Assembly: GCF_004366035.1 (NCBI RefSeq)
Contig: NZ_SOEE01000002.1
Span: 310,001 to 374,000 of the forward strand
Direction of reading: 5' to 3'
DNA: 64,000 nucleotides
DNA from: Cytobacillus oceanisediminis
Lineage (GTDB): Bacteria; Bacillota; Bacilli; Bacillales; Cytobacillaceae
Positions 19,843 through 28,603 of the stretch are shown one piece after another. The position numbers and the translations under genes were made by a program. Position 1 is the stretch's first letter. Each line of letters starts with the position of its first letter. The notes beneath the pieces were generated by a model, which was not told the DNA's origin, ran no database searches, and worked only from the letters and a program-made list of their open reading frames with translations.

Positions 19843-20951
19843 CGTACTGCCTCCTTAACAACCCTTGCAAAAGCATGTTCAAGATCCGCCTTCAAATCTT
19901 CTGCACTTTCTATTCCAACCGAGAAACGCAGAAGCCTATTACAGACACCGGTTTCAATGCGGATTTCTTCAGGAATGTCGGCATGTGTCTGGGTTGCTGG
20001 ATAAGTTATGAAACTCTCGACTCCGCCAAGGCTTTCTGCAAAGGAGATAAGGGAGAGGCTCTGCAGAAATGGGTTCACCCAGGATTCATCCTTGATTCGG
20101 AAAGATATCATGCCTCCTTTGCCGGGATATAGGACATCCGTTACTGCATCGTGGCCCGATAAAAATTCTGCTAATACCTTCGCATTTTCTCCATGCCGTT
20201 CCATGCGGAGAGAGAGTGTCTTCATCCCTCTGATCAGCAGCCATGAATCAAAAGGGCTAAGGACAGCACCTGCGGCATTGTGGTTCATAGCCAGTGCATC
20301 ACATAACTCTTTGCCTTTTGCAGCAATTAATCCGGCAAGGACATCATTATGTCCGCCAAGATACTTTGTTGCACTATGGATGACAATATCAGCTCCAAGC
20401 TTTAACGGCTGCTGAAGGAGAGGGGTATAAAACGTGTTATCAACGATAAGGAGGATATTATGCTTTTGGGCAATGTCTGCTATCAATTGAATGTCAGTCT
20501 GTTCCATCAGCGGATTAGTTGGTGTCTCCAGAAATATTGCCTTGGTCTTTTCCGTGATTAAAATTTCAACATCTTCGGGATTGCTGGTATTTACATATTT
20601 GCACTGAAGTCCCCACTTCTTGAAGCCCTGTTCAAGCAGACGATATGTACCGCCATATAAATCCTTGGATACAATCCATTCATCTCCGGATTTAAAAAGA
20701 GAAAGAATGGTAAGAATTGCGGCCATTCCAGAACTGCATGCATAGCCTTGGTCGCCTTCTTCCAGATCGGCGATCGCCTTTTCAAGCAGCTGGCGGGTGG
20801 GGTTGCCTGTTCTGCTATAGTCATATCCAGTTGACTGCCCAATACCTTCATGGCGATATGCCGTGGAAAAATATACAGGCGGATTGACAGCACCTGTTGC
20901 TGACTCGCTCCTGTTTCCGATTTGCGCTAATCTTGTGTCAATATTATACAT
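19839..20951 (-). CDS. metI: Cystathionine gamma-synthase / O-acetylhomoserine thiolyase
   Basis: The first gene of the S-box operon, 370 residues, PLP-dependent. It joins O-acetylhomoserine to cysteine (or sulfide). Family motifs: YDYSRTGNPTRQ, TNPLMEQTD and the PLP lysine in HSATKYLGGHNDV. I chose the ATG at 20951, about 10 bases after AAGGAG; a GTG at 20963 lies too close to that site. Transcription is expected to be controlled by the SAM riboswitch and terminator in the leader. Confidence 0.93.
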   Translation of the reverse strand: MYNIDTRLAQIGNRSESATGAVNPPVYFSTAYRHEGIGQSTGYDYSRTGNPTRQLLEKAIADLEEGDQGYACSSGMAAILTILSLFKSGDEWIVSKDLYGGTYRLLEQGFKKWGLQCKYVNTSNPEDVEILITEKTKAIFLETPTNPLMEQTDIQLIADIAQKHNILLIVDNTFYTPLLQQPLKLGADIVIHSATKYLGGHNDVLAGLIAAKGKELCDALAMNHNAAGAVLSPFDSWLLIRGMKTLSLRMERHGENAKVLAEFLSGHDAVTDVLYPGKGGMISFRIKDESWVNPFLQSLSLISFAESLGGVESFITYPATQTHADIPEEIRIETGVCNRLLRFSVGIESAEDLKADLEHAFARVVKEAVR

Positions 20952-20979
20952 GCTTGTAACCACTCCTTAGTAAAAATAA

Positions 20980-21010
20980 AAAAAGCCTTCTATAAGAAGA
21001 AGACTTTTTA
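20980..21010 (-). terminator. Riboswitch-controlled terminator
   Basis: On the minus strand AAAAGTCTTCT pairs with AGAAGGCTTTT (with a G-U pair) and is followed by a T-rich tract, between the SAM aptamer and metI. Confidence 0.8.
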
Positions 21011-21026
21011 ATGTGATCAGCCATTC

Positions 21027-21142
21027 TTCTTATCTTTCAAGTTTTTAGAAACTTGCAGGAATTAGCACCTTTTCAATCAAAAAAATGATTGCTGGTTGCT
21101 GAGGCGTCATCGGGCCTTACCCTCGACCTCTCTGGATAAGAA
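21027..21142 (-). promoter_or_regulatory. SAM-I (S-box) riboswitch aptamer
   Basis: On the minus strand the P1 stem TTCTTATC / GATAAGAA closes the aptamer. Inside are the conserved cores AGAGAGGTCGAGGG, GATGACGCCTCAGCAACC, the AAGGTGCTAATTCC junction and the P4 hairpin CAAGTTTCTAAAAACTTG. SAM binding stabilises P1 and so favours the downstream terminator, shutting off metI-metC-yitJ-metH. Confidence 0.96.
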
Positions 21143-21165
21143 ATCAAATATTAAATTTTCTCTAA

Positions 21166-21195
21166 ACTTTACTACAGTAAACCGTAAATCGTCAA
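21166..21195 (-). promoter_or_regulatory. Sigma-A promoter of the methionine operon
   Basis: TTGACG (-35) and TAAAGT (-10) are separated by 18 bases and lie about 25 bases before the aptamer. Confidence 0.55.
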
Positions 21196-21300
21196 CACTT
21201 TTTTGAATATTTTATGTTATAAAAAATATCCGATAAGGTGTTTTCAGTCCTTTTAACCTAAGTGTCCGTTTTCAATGGGGAATGAGGAAGATTATGAACA

Positions 21301-21333
21301 AAAAAACTTCCCATCACATACTGGGAAGTTTTT
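21301..21333 (-). terminator. Terminator of sspH
   Basis: The stem AAAACTTCCCA / TGGGAAGTTTT lies just after the sspH stop codon, with a T run on the minus strand. Confidence 0.85.
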
Positions 21334-21341
21334 AAGGGTAT

Positions 21342-21521
21342 TCATTCTTCAATCAATTCGTTAACCGGCACATCCATTTCTTTTTCAGAATCTGCTTTTG
21401 TGTAAATACGTGCTGTCTTAGTCTGTTCATCTACATGCTGAATGATGATCTGGATGCCATTGAAAGTAACACTGTGCATTTCAGCAGACTCGGCAATCTC
21501 TTTTGCTCTGCCAATATTCAT
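21342..21521 (-). CDS. sspH: Small acid-soluble spore protein H
   Basis: The 59-residue product begins MNIGRAKEIAESAEMHSVTF and contains IQIIIQHVDEQTKTARIYTK, matching the H-type SASP pattern MNxxRAKEIAES...VTYNG...IQHVDE. SspH is a minor DNA-associated or core spore protein made in the forespore. AGGAGG precedes the ATG. A GAATA motif and a CATTAAA motif upstream resemble a sigma-G promoter, but their spacing (20) is too long to call. Confidence 0.92.
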   Translation of the reverse strand: MNIGRAKEIAESAEMHSVTFNGIQIIIQHVDEQTKTARIYTKADSEKEMDVPVNELIEE

Positions 21522-21685
21522 GGAAAAACCTCCTGATTTTGAATAATTTTAATGTGTCTTAAATATACACTAATTATTCTTTTGAAAAAAACCTGGCATA
21601 AAATGTTAGAAGTGGATCACTTCAAAGTTCAGAATATTTGTTTTATAATGAAGGCAAATGAAATTTTTCTTGGAGGGAAGCTAAT

Positions 21686-21925
21686 ATGCGTGAACATAGC
21701 CACTGCCGCCACCGGTTTTCGGAATCCGAAGGACCAGCAGTATTCCAGACCATGGATGGCATTGAAGTAAATGTTTCTGGTTCCATGTTCGAAAAATGTA
21801 CAACTTGCGGCCATTTTGATTTTCCTGTGGAAACGAGAGAAGCAATTGAATCTTCCCTAAAAGAAAACAGAAAAAATTCGAATGCAGCGAAACAAATCTA
21901 TATTAACTTAGTTGAGACTTTTTAA
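21686..21925 (+). CDS. Small protein with CxxC motif, 79 aa
   Basis: The frame begins MREHSHCRHRFSESEGPAVF and contains KCTTCGHFDFPVETREAIE, so one CTTC knuckle with an upstream HxHCxH cluster could bind a metal. TTGGAGGG lies 9 bases before the ATG and a terminator overlaps the stop. I do not recognise the family. It is divergent from sspH. Confidence 0.7.
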   Translation: MREHSHCRHRFSESEGPAVFQTMDGIEVNVSGSMFEKCTTCGHFDFPVETREAIESSLKENRKNSNAAKQIYINLVETF

Positions 21926-21955
21926 AGCCGAACAGCATTTCGGCTTTTTATTTTT
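21924..21955 (+). terminator. Terminator of the CxxC gene
   Basis: The stem AAAGCCGAA / TTCGGCTTT is followed by a T-rich tract. Confidence 0.88.
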
Positions 21956-22085
21956 GCCTCTTCTAAAAACCACCCAGTTATTTCTTATTTATAATTGTTT
22001 AACATTTAACAAAACATTTTATTAGAATAAGTAATTACTAAAAAAATTTTTTTAATAGTTTTCCACTATATTCATGTTTTTATCT

Positions 22086-22133
22086 TTGTACAACTAGATT
22101 TTCCGTGTTAGAATAACTGTGGAAACGTTTTAT
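22086..22133 (+). promoter_or_regulatory. odhAB promoter with possible cre site
   Basis: TTGTAC (22086) and TAGAAT (22109) are 17 bases apart. TGGAAACGTTTTAT (22120-22133) just downstream matches the CcpA cre consensus at most positions and would lie over the start site. The rest of the 21926-22260 spacer is very AT-rich with no frame that I can support. Confidence 0.5.
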
Positions 22134-22260
22134 CCTCTGAAAAATATTATTATTCGTAAAAATAAAACGTTAATGCATCTTATAGACGGGTATTGTATTT
22201 TCAGGGGAGAAAAATGCATTTGAATTATTTACTTAAAAACAGTTATGGAGGTAATTTTCC

Positions 22261-25098
22261 ATGAAAAAGCCATCGAATGGTGAGGGACCTTTTGAACAAG
22301 GATTTCATGGCCCCAACCTTGGCTACGTTATTGAACTATATGAAAGATACTTAGAGGATCCATCTTCTATCGATCCTGAAATGAAAGACTACTTTGAAAG
22401 AAATGGTTCCCCTCTAGCGAGTGAAGGAACTCCGCAAATGGCTTCATCAGCAAATCAGCCAATGAATGCCGGACAGCTTGAAAAAACACTTGCTGCAATT
22501 CGCCTTGCTGATAATATCCGCACATATGGCCACTTGGCTGCAGATATTTATCCGCTGGGTAACCATAAATCTGAAAGTGCATTATTCGAACTGAGCAAAT
22601 ATGGCTTATCTGAAAATGATTTAAAAGAGATTCCTGCCGGTGTGATTACTAAAGACGCCACGTATCCTTTACGCAACGGACTCGAAGCAATTGAATTCCT
22701 GAAAAGCGCTTATATGGGACCAATTGCGTTTGAATTCCAGCATATATTTGATGAAAACGAAAAAGACTGGCTTCGCCGTAAAATAGGGGCCAACAGCCAC
22801 AAACTGTCAATGCAGAAGGCGGAAAAACTGAAAGTTTTAAGAAGACTGACTGAAGTTGAGGAATTTGAAAAGTTCCTTCATAAAACATTCGTTGGACAGA
22901 AAAGATTCTCAATTGAGGGTCTAGATACAATGGTTCCATTACTGGATGAAATTGTTTCTGAATCCGTTTCTGATGGTGCCAAAACGATTAACATCGGAAT
23001 GGCCCACCGCGGAAGGTTAAATGTTCTCGCTCATGTGCTAGGAAAGCCGTATGAAATGATCTTCGCGGAATTCCAGCATGCTCCAAATAAAGAACTGGTT
23101 CCTTCCGAAGGCTCTATCGGAATCAATTACGGATGGACAGGCGACGTTAAATATCACCTAGGCCTTGATAAACAGATCAAAGATGAGAATACGACCATAG
23201 CCAGACTGACATTAGCTAACAATCCGAGCCATCTTGAATTTGTAGGTTCACTGGTTGAGGGCTACACAAGAGCTTCACAGGATAATAGAACAAAGGCCGG
23301 ATATCCTGAAGTGGATCCAAAAGCTGCTTTAGCCATTATCATTCATGGAGACGCAGCATTCCCAGGACAGGGAATTGTAGCAGAAACACTGAACCTCGGA
23401 CAGCTGACTGGCTATAATACAGGCGGATCGATCCATATCATCGCCAATAATACAATTGGCTTCACAACAGAATCACATGATTCACGTTCTACCAGATATG
23501 CAAGTGATCTTGCCAAAGGTTATGAAATGCCAATTCTGCATGTTAATGCAGATGAACCTGAAGCAGTAGTTGCAGCGGCAAGAATTGCGTGTGAATATCG
23601 TGCAAAATTCCAAAAGGATATCCTTATCGACTTAATCGGATACCGCAGATTTGGGCACAACGAGATGGACGAGCCTATGACGACTAATCCACTTATGTAT
23701 AATATTATTCGCAAGCGTCCAACCGTGAAAGCGCTGTATGCTGATAAGCTTTTAAATGAAAAGATCATTTCAAAAGAGGAAGCAGAAGGCATTCACCATG
23801 ATGTACTGGAAAAAATGAAGGCTGCCTATGAAAAAGTGCCAAAAGAAAAGAAAGAGGCGGAGTTAACCGATCCCCCTGAAACAGTTGAAAAGGGTCTGCC
23901 AAATATTAAAACAGCTGTGTCTGTCGATAAATTAAAGCAAATTAACGAAGAATTATTAAAATGGCCAGAGAATTTCAACGTGTTTGATAAACTCGGCAAA
24001 ATCTTGCAGCGCAGATTGGAAGCGCTTGAAGGAGACGGCAAGATTGATTGGGGACTTGCCGAAACACTTGCTTTTGCAACCATTTTATCTGATGGTACCC
24101 CTGTCAGACTGACTGGCCAGGATTCTGAGAGAGGTACATTTGCACAAAGAAACGTTGTTCTGCACGATCATACAACTGGAAAAGCGTATTCACCTTTGCA
24201 CAAGCTTTCAACAGCCAAAGCATCTTTCGATGTCCATAACAGCCCATTATCTGAGGCTGCTGTAGTAGGCTTTGAATATGGATATAATGTATTCGCTCCG
24301 GAAACGCTTGTTCTATGGGAAGCTCAGTATGGTGATTTTGCCAATGCGGCACAGGTAATGTTTGACCAGTTTATTGCTGCTGGCCGTGCGAAATGGGGCC
24401 AAAAATCAGGTCTTGTCATGCTTCTTCCACATGGCTATGAAGGACAGGGACCTGAACATTCAAGTGCCCGCCTGGAAAGATTCCTGACTCTTGCGGCAGA
24501 AAACAACTGGACAGTAGCCAATCTATCTTCTTCAGCACAGTACTTCCATATCTTAAGAAGACAGGCTGCCATCCTCGGAAAAGAGGAAGTTCGCCCGTTA
24601 GTGATCATGTCACCTAAGAGTCTGCTGCGCAATCCAAATGTCGCTTCAAATGGACGGGAATTGAGCGAAGGAGAATTCAAGTCTGTTATTGAACAGCCTG
24701 GTTTAGGCCAAAATCACAAAAAAGTGAAACGCATAATTCTTGGAACAGGTAAGATCACAATTGATTTATCCGAAAACCTGAAAAACTACCAGGATCAGGA
24801 TTGGTTCCATATTTTACGAGTGGAAGAAATCTATCCGTTCCCAATGAATCAAATTAAAGAAATTTTAACCCGCTATCCTAATGTAGAAGAAATCGTCTGG
24901 ATTCAGGAAGAACCAAAAAATATGGGTGCATGGAATTTCGTTGAACCTAGACTGAAAGAAATCGCAGGAAGCGATATCGATGTCAGCTACATTGGAAGAA
25001 GACGCCGTTCAAGCCCTGCTGAAGGTGACCCGACTGTTCATAAGAAAGAACAAGCACGGATAATAGATGAGACCCTATCGCAGTCTCACGGGCAGTAA
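22261..25098 (+). CDS. odhA: 2-oxoglutarate dehydrogenase E1 component
   Basis: The thiamine-diphosphate-dependent E1 of the TCA-cycle complex, 945 residues, decarboxylates 2-oxoglutarate and passes the succinyl group to OdhB. Seen: the N-terminal [21 protein letters not shown] region, the ThDP pocket [15 protein letters not shown], the GDAAFPGQG...[11 protein letters not shown] diphosphate-Mg motif and the transketolase-like C-terminal half ([22 protein letters not shown]). ATGGAGGTAATTTTCC is the ribosome site. Length matches Bacillus OdhA. It is followed after 158 bases by odhB. Confidence 0.97.
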   Translation: MKKPSNGEGPFEQGFHGPNLGYVIELYERYLEDPSSIDPEMKDYFERNGSPLASEGTPQMASSANQPMNAGQLEKTLAAIRLADNIRTYGHLAADIYPLGNHKSESALFELSKYGLSENDLKEIPAGVITKDATYPLRNGLEAIEFLKSAYMGPIAFEFQHIFDENEKDWLRRKIGANSHKLSMQKAEKLKVLRRLTEVEEFEKFLHKTFVGQKRFSIEGLDTMVPLLDEIVSESVSDGAKTINIGMAHRGRLNVLAHVLGKPYEMIFAEFQHAPNKELVPSEGSIGINYGWTGDVKYHLGLDKQIKDENTTIARLTLANNPSHLEFVGSLVEGYTRASQDNRTKAGYPEVDPKAALAIIIHGDAAFPGQGIVAETLNLGQLTGYNTGGSIHIIANNTIGFTTESHDSRSTRYASDLAKGYEMPILHVNADEPEAVVAAARIACEYRAKFQKDILIDLIGYRRFGHNEMDEPMTTNPLMYNIIRKRPTVKALYADKLLNEKIISKEEAEGIHHDVLEKMKAAYEKVPKEKKEAELTDPPETVEKGLPNIKTAVSVDKLKQINEELLKWPENFNVFDKLGKILQRRLEALEGDGKIDWGLAETLAFATILSDGTPVRLTGQDSERGTFAQRNVVLHDHTTGKAYSPLHKLSTAKASFDVHNSPLSEAAVVGFEYGYNVFAPETLVLWEAQYGDFANAAQVMFDQFIAAGRAKWGQKSGLVMLLPHGYEGQGPEHSSARLERFLTLAAENNWTVANLSSSAQYFHILRRQAAILGKEEVRPLVIMSPKSLLRNPNVASNGRELSEGEFKSVIEQPGLGQNHKKVKRIILGTGKITIDLSENLKNYQDQDWFHILRVEEIYPFPMNQIKEILTRYPNVEEIVWIQEEPKNMGAWNFVEPRLKEIAGSDIDVSYIGRRRRSSPAEGDPTVHKKEQARIIDETLSQSHGQ

Positions 25099-25140
25099 GC
25101 CTCGCGCATTAAGACTCAGATAGATGAATTGAAACAGAAT

Positions 25141-25229
25141 TAGCGGGAGTCAAACTCCCCGTAGAGGCCCGATTGGTGCAACTAACAATCAGCAGGAAAA
25201 ATCCCCCGCTGATTGAAGTTTCACTTTAA
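25141..25229 (+). other. Structured spacer between odhA and odhB
   Basis: The spacer holds GGGAGT-caa-ACTCCC, then GATTG...CAATC. The same CAATCAGC arm can instead pair with GCTGATTG downstream, so two hairpins are mutually exclusive. It may be an intergenic repeat or an RNA control element; no frame crosses it. Confidence 0.5.
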
Positions 25230-25256
25230 CACGCAAGCAAGAAGGAGGAAATTAAG

Positions 25257-26510
25257 GTGGCAGAAATCAAAGTTCCAGAATTGGCGGAATCCATTACAGA
25301 AGGTACGGTAGCACAGTGGCTAAAACAGCCTGGTGACACAGTAAATAAAGGTGATTATGTAGTAGAACTTGAAACAGATAAAGTAAATGTTGAAATCATT
25401 TCTGAACATAGCGGTGTTTTACAGGAAATTAAAGCACAGGAAGGCGACACGGTTAATGTAGGTGAAACCATTGCTATCGTTAATGAAAGCGGACAAGCTG
25501 CACCTGCTCCGGAAAAAACGGAAGAAAAACCTGAGGCTCCTAAAGCTGAACAGCCTAATACAGAGGCTCAGCCCGAACAGCCAGCGGCTGATGAAAAGAC
25601 TGGCGGACAGCGTCCGATCGCTTCTCCGGCAGCACGCAAGCTGGCAAGAGAAAAAGGGATTGACCTAAGCCAGGTGCCGACAGCTGATCCACTGGGCAGA
25701 ATCAGAACCCAGGATGTTGAATCCTTCAATCCAAATCAGGCAAAACAGCAAGCTCAGACACCAAAACCGGCAGCAGCTTCTAAACCTGCTGAACAGCCAG
25801 CCGGCGGAAAAGAAGTCGAACGAATCAAAATGTCACGCCGCCGCCAGACCATTGCAAACCGCCTTGTAGAAGTTCAGCAAACAGCTGCGATGCTGACAAC
25901 ATTCAATGAAGTGGACATGACAAATGTGATGAACCTTCGTAAGAACCGCAAAGATAAATTCTTTGAAGAAAATGATGTTAAGCTTGGCTTCATGTCATTT
26001 TTCACAAAAGCGGTAGTAGCAGCCCTTAAGAAAAACCCTTATTTAAATGCGGAAATTCAAGGTAATGAAATTGTTCTTAAAAAATTCTATGACATTGGTA
26101 TTGCCGTGTCAGCTCCAGAAGGTCTTGTCGTTCCGGTTGTACGTGATGCAGACCGCAAAAACTTTGCTGAAATCGAAAAGGATATCATGGACCTTGCGGT
26201 TAAGGCCAGAGACAACAAACTTGCCTTATCAGATCTTCAGGGTGGAAGCTTCACTATCACAAATGGCGGTGTATTTGGCTCCATGATGTCTACGCCAATC
26301 CTGAACGGACCACAGGTTGGTATTCTTGGAATGCATTCTATCCAATTGCGTCCGGTTGCAATTGATGCTGAAAAAATGGAAAACCGCCCAATGATGTATA
26401 TCGCACTTTCCTATGACCACCGAATTGTTGACGGTAAAGAAGCTGTCACATTCCTGAAACGCGTCAAGGAACTGATCGAGGATCCTGAAAGCCTGCTTTT
26501 TGAAGCATAA
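25257..26510 (+). CDS. odhB: Dihydrolipoamide succinyltransferase (E2) of 2-oxoglutarate dehydrogenase
   Basis: The 417-residue core of the complex carries an N-terminal lipoyl domain with the lipoylated Lys42 in ETDKVNVE. An Ala/Pro/Glu/Gln-rich linker follows, then an E1/E3-binding domain ([16 protein letters not shown]) and the catalytic acyltransferase domain with active His388 in DHRIVDG. The start is a GTG with AAGGAGGAAATTAAG upstream. It is co-directional with odhA and probably co-transcribed through the structured spacer. Confidence 0.97.
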   Translation: MAEIKVPELAESITEGTVAQWLKQPGDTVNKGDYVVELETDKVNVEIISEHSGVLQEIKAQEGDTVNVGETIAIVNESGQAAPAPEKTEEKPEAPKAEQPNTEAQPEQPAADEKTGGQRPIASPAARKLAREKGIDLSQVPTADPLGRIRTQDVESFNPNQAKQQAQTPKPAAASKPAEQPAGGKEVERIKMSRRRQTIANRLVEVQQTAAMLTTFNEVDMTNVMNLRKNRKDKFFEENDVKLGFMSFFTKAVVAALKKNPYLNAEIQGNEIVLKKFYDIGIAVSAPEGLVVPVVRDADRKNFAEIEKDIMDLAVKARDNKLALSDLQGGSFTITNGGVFGSMMSTPILNGPQVGILGMHSIQLRPVAIDAEKMENRPMMYIALSYDHRIVDGKEAVTFLKRVKELIEDPESLLFEA

Positions 26511-26519
26511 TAAAATTAG

Positions 26520-26550
26520 AAACCAGAGCGGAATTCGCTCTGGTTTTATT
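26520..26550 (+). terminator. Terminator of odhAB
   Basis: The stem AAACCAGAGCG / CGCTCTGGTTT is followed by T-rich sequence. Confidence 0.9.
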
Positions 26551-26630
26551 TTTTTCTTTATTGAAAATTATTTGCATTAAGGAAACATTGTACTTGTTAT
26601 TCATATTATATTAAAAAGCAGGTGATGAGC

Positions 26631-26759
26631 TTGAGAAGAAGACAAATGAAGATACTGCAATACAGTACGGTTTTAAAGAAACTCGGTGTTCTCAGTGAAC
26701 AGGAATATGAAAATATTAAAAAGGCAAATAAACTTTCAGCATACTTGAGGAAATATTAA
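26631..26759 (+). CDS. Small basic protein of unknown function, 42 aa
   Basis: The frame MRRRQMKILQYSTVLKKLGVL ... KLSAYLRKY is very basic and helical. I chose the TTG at 26631, placed after the AGGTGATG ribosome-site-like sequence; the ATG at 26625 lies inside that site. I do not recognise it. No clear promoter separates it from odhB other than AT-rich DNA. Confidence 0.6.
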   Translation: MRRRQMKILQYSTVLKKLGVLSEQEYENIKKANKLSAYLRKY

Positions 26760-26783
26760 AAAAAGCGGGAGTATCTCCCGCTC
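26757..26783 (-). terminator. Terminator of the Sda-like gene
   Basis: The stem GCGGGAG-ata-CTCCCGC is followed by T7 on the minus strand; on the plus strand the T tract is missing. Confidence 0.75.
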
Positions 26784-26827
26784 TACATATCCACTAAGTA
26801 TTTGGCAAATTAATATTAAGTTGAAAC

Positions 26828-26959
26828 TTAATCTTTAAACGGCTTCAGTCCCCGTTTTTGAATTTCAGTTTTTAATATCCTAATCCATTCCTTTTCAGAC
26901 CCTGACTTCAATGCATCACGATACGAGACGACCAGCTGTTCATTACTCATAATTTTCAT
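26828..26959 (-). CDS. Sda-like sporulation checkpoint protein, 43 aa
   Basis: The product starts MKIMSNEQLVVSYRDALKSG and continues EWIRILKTEIQKRGLKPF. This follows the Sda pattern (LSDELLxxSYxxAxxxxLxxxFIxLIxxEIxRRxL): a short helical hairpin with conserved Leu, Tyr and Glu-Ile-x-x-Arg. Sda binds the sporulation kinase KinA and blocks its phosphorelay after DNA damage. AGGAGGT lies 7 bases before the ATG. B. subtilis Sda is 46 aa, so the size fits. It may be the true Sda or a paralogue. Confidence 0.62.
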   Translation of the reverse strand: MKIMSNEQLVVSYRDALKSGSEKEWIRILKTEIQKRGLKPFKD

Positions 26960-27168
26960 TATGCATACCTCCTGGTTAAATGGATTGAATATTCTATTTT
27001 TAATTATTGTAAAGGTTTTTTAAGTTTTTGTGAACCCTTTATAAAGAAAAGATTTATTTCATTATGATGACATTTTTTGTGGGGGCTTTTCAGCAGCTGA
27101 TAGTGGACTCGAATACAAACCGAAGGTAAGATTTATATAAATAGATTGCAAAAAGGAGGAAGCCGCTA

Positions 27169-27963
27169 ATGAATCTGGCACTAGACCACCTCGTCCACTT
27201 TATTAAAGCTGAACCATCTGAAGCAGTGGAGAAATGGGAGAATGCAGGATATAAAGCAGTAATGGGAGGAAGCCACGAAAACTGGGGTACCTATAACAGC
27301 CTTTTATATATTGGACAGTCATACATTGAATTCTTATCAATTGAATCAAATCATATTGCCTCTGCTGCTCAAAACCCGCTCATTAAACAGCTGACAGAGG
27401 AACTCCCGTTAGGAGAAGGCATCGGGCAGTTCTGCTTCCGAACCAGTAATATTGAAGGTCTAAAGGCTGAATTAAAGAGGAAAGGCTTTGAAACCCTTCC
27501 AATTTTTGAAGGAAGCAGAAGGAGGCAGGATGGAAGCATGCTTTCGTGGAAAATGCTGTTCTTTAAAGAAAACCCCGATTATAAATATCCTTTCTTTATT
27601 GACTGGGGAGTGGAAGACGATAGAAGATTTGAAGAACTGCGGCATCTTGGCTTTATTGATGAAAACCTTGAAAATAAAAAAATGGAAGAAATCTTTATAG
27701 CCTCCATTGACTGTGAAAAATCTGCAGATTCATGGCAGGCGATTATGCCGATTTCCATGGCTGATGTTTACATAAGCAGTGACGGAAAGGAGAAGAGAGC
27801 ATCCATTGGAATTGGCTCAGTAAAACTCACCTTTTGCCAGCCATTGCAGGATGAAGGAAGAGCTTTGGAAGTTCTGAAAAAAAGAGGAGAAAAGCCCTTT
27901 TCTGTTCAGTTTTCGCCTGGTCTTGAAAAAGAATTAATCCTATTTGAAGCTGTTTATTTTTAA
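27169..27963 (+). CDS. VOC family protein with glyoxalase-like domain
   Basis: The 264-residue protein starts [19 protein letters not shown] with the typical metal-site His, followed by [20 protein letters not shown] and the second-half motif FFIDWG. It resembles the Glyoxalase_3-type group of the VOC superfamily, whose substrates are unknown. AAAAAGGAGGAAGCCGCTA precedes the ATG. The yjbQ-like gene starts 14 bases after its stop, so they form an operon. Confidence 0.82.
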   Translation: MNLALDHLVHFIKAEPSEAVEKWENAGYKAVMGGSHENWGTYNSLLYIGQSYIEFLSIESNHIASAAQNPLIKQLTEELPLGEGIGQFCFRTSNIEGLKAELKRKGFETLPIFEGSRRRQDGSMLSWKMLFFKENPDYKYPFFIDWGVEDDRRFEELRHLGFIDENLENKKMEEIFIASIDCEKSADSWQAIMPISMADVYISSDGKEKRASIGIGSVKLTFCQPLQDEGRALEVLKKRGEKPFSVQFSPGLEKELILFEAVYF

Positions 27964-27976
27964 AGGAGGGTGCCCA

Positions 27977-28375
27977 TTGTTAAGGAAATTCACTGTAAAC
28001 ACTTCTGAACGAGACCAGTTTCTCGAAATAACTTCAGAAGTACAGGCATACATTAACCAGTGTGGAATCGCTGAAGGAGCAGCAATTGTCTATTGCCCGC
28101 ATACAACTGCCGGCATCACCATAAATGAGAATGCAGATCCGGATGTTAAGACTGATATGATCCGACGATTCGATGAAGTATATCCGTGGGATCAGCAAGC
28201 AGACCTTCATATGGAAGGGAATACCGCAGCGCATATGAAAGCGGGCACTGTCGGTTCCTCACAGCATATCATCATAACAGAAGGACAGCTGCTGCTGGGC
28301 ACCTGGCAGGGTATTTACTTCTGTGAATTTGATGGACCAAGGACGAGAACATTTTATGTGAAAGTTTTAGAATGA
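27977..28375 (+). CDS. YjbQ family protein (secondary thiamine-phosphate synthase type)
   Basis: A 132-residue UPF0047/YjbQ protein. The conserved core is [18 protein letters not shown] with the metal-site His cluster, then [13 protein letters not shown] and [17 protein letters not shown]. coli YjbQ has weak thiamine-phosphate synthase activity, but the physiological role is unclear. A TTG start seven bases after AAAGGAGG is preferred; the frame extends upstream into the preceding gene. Confidence 0.9.
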   Translation: MLRKFTVNTSERDQFLEITSEVQAYINQCGIAEGAAIVYCPHTTAGITINENADPDVKTDMIRRFDEVYPWDQQADLHMEGNTAAHMKAGTVGSSQHIIITEGQLLLGTWQGIYFCEFDGPRTRTFYVKVLE

Positions 28376-28382
28376 ACAAAGG

Positions 28383-28413
28383 AAGCTGCTCTTATATTAA
28401 AGGGCAGTTTTTT
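28383..28413 (+). terminator. Terminator of the VOC-yjbQ operon
   Basis: The stem CTGCTCTT / AAGGGCAG (one mismatch) is followed by T7. Confidence 0.65.
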
Positions 28414-28525
28414 TATTATGAAAGAGTACACATTTGATGAATCTATCCTTAAGATAATGAAGCCAGAAAATAAGCTATCAATATATGAAAATATTGAATA
28501 TTCAGCAATATATGATAACATAAAA

Positions 28526-28539
28526 TGTAAGCGTTTTAT
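28526..28539 (+). promoter_or_regulatory. Possible CcpA cre site before the acyl-CoA synthetase gene
   Basis: TGTAAGCGTTTTAT matches the cre consensus TGWAARCGYTWNCW except near its end and lies 65 bases before the start codon. Carbon repression of fatty-acid use would make sense. Confidence 0.4.
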
Positions 28540-28603
28540 ATCAGCATCTTAGAGAACTCTTTACACAATGATTAGATCATCACATACCGAGGAGGATTTC
28601 TGG

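Noticed and set aside
21530..21600. A sigma-G-like promoter before sspH
   Set aside because: GAATA and CATTAAA are present, but the 20-base spacer is too long for a confident call.
28418..28552. A 44-codon frame MKEYTFDESILKIMKP and on
   Set aside because: It has no ribosome site, begins in the T tract of a terminator and overlaps the probable cre and promoter region of the acyl-CoA synthetase gene.
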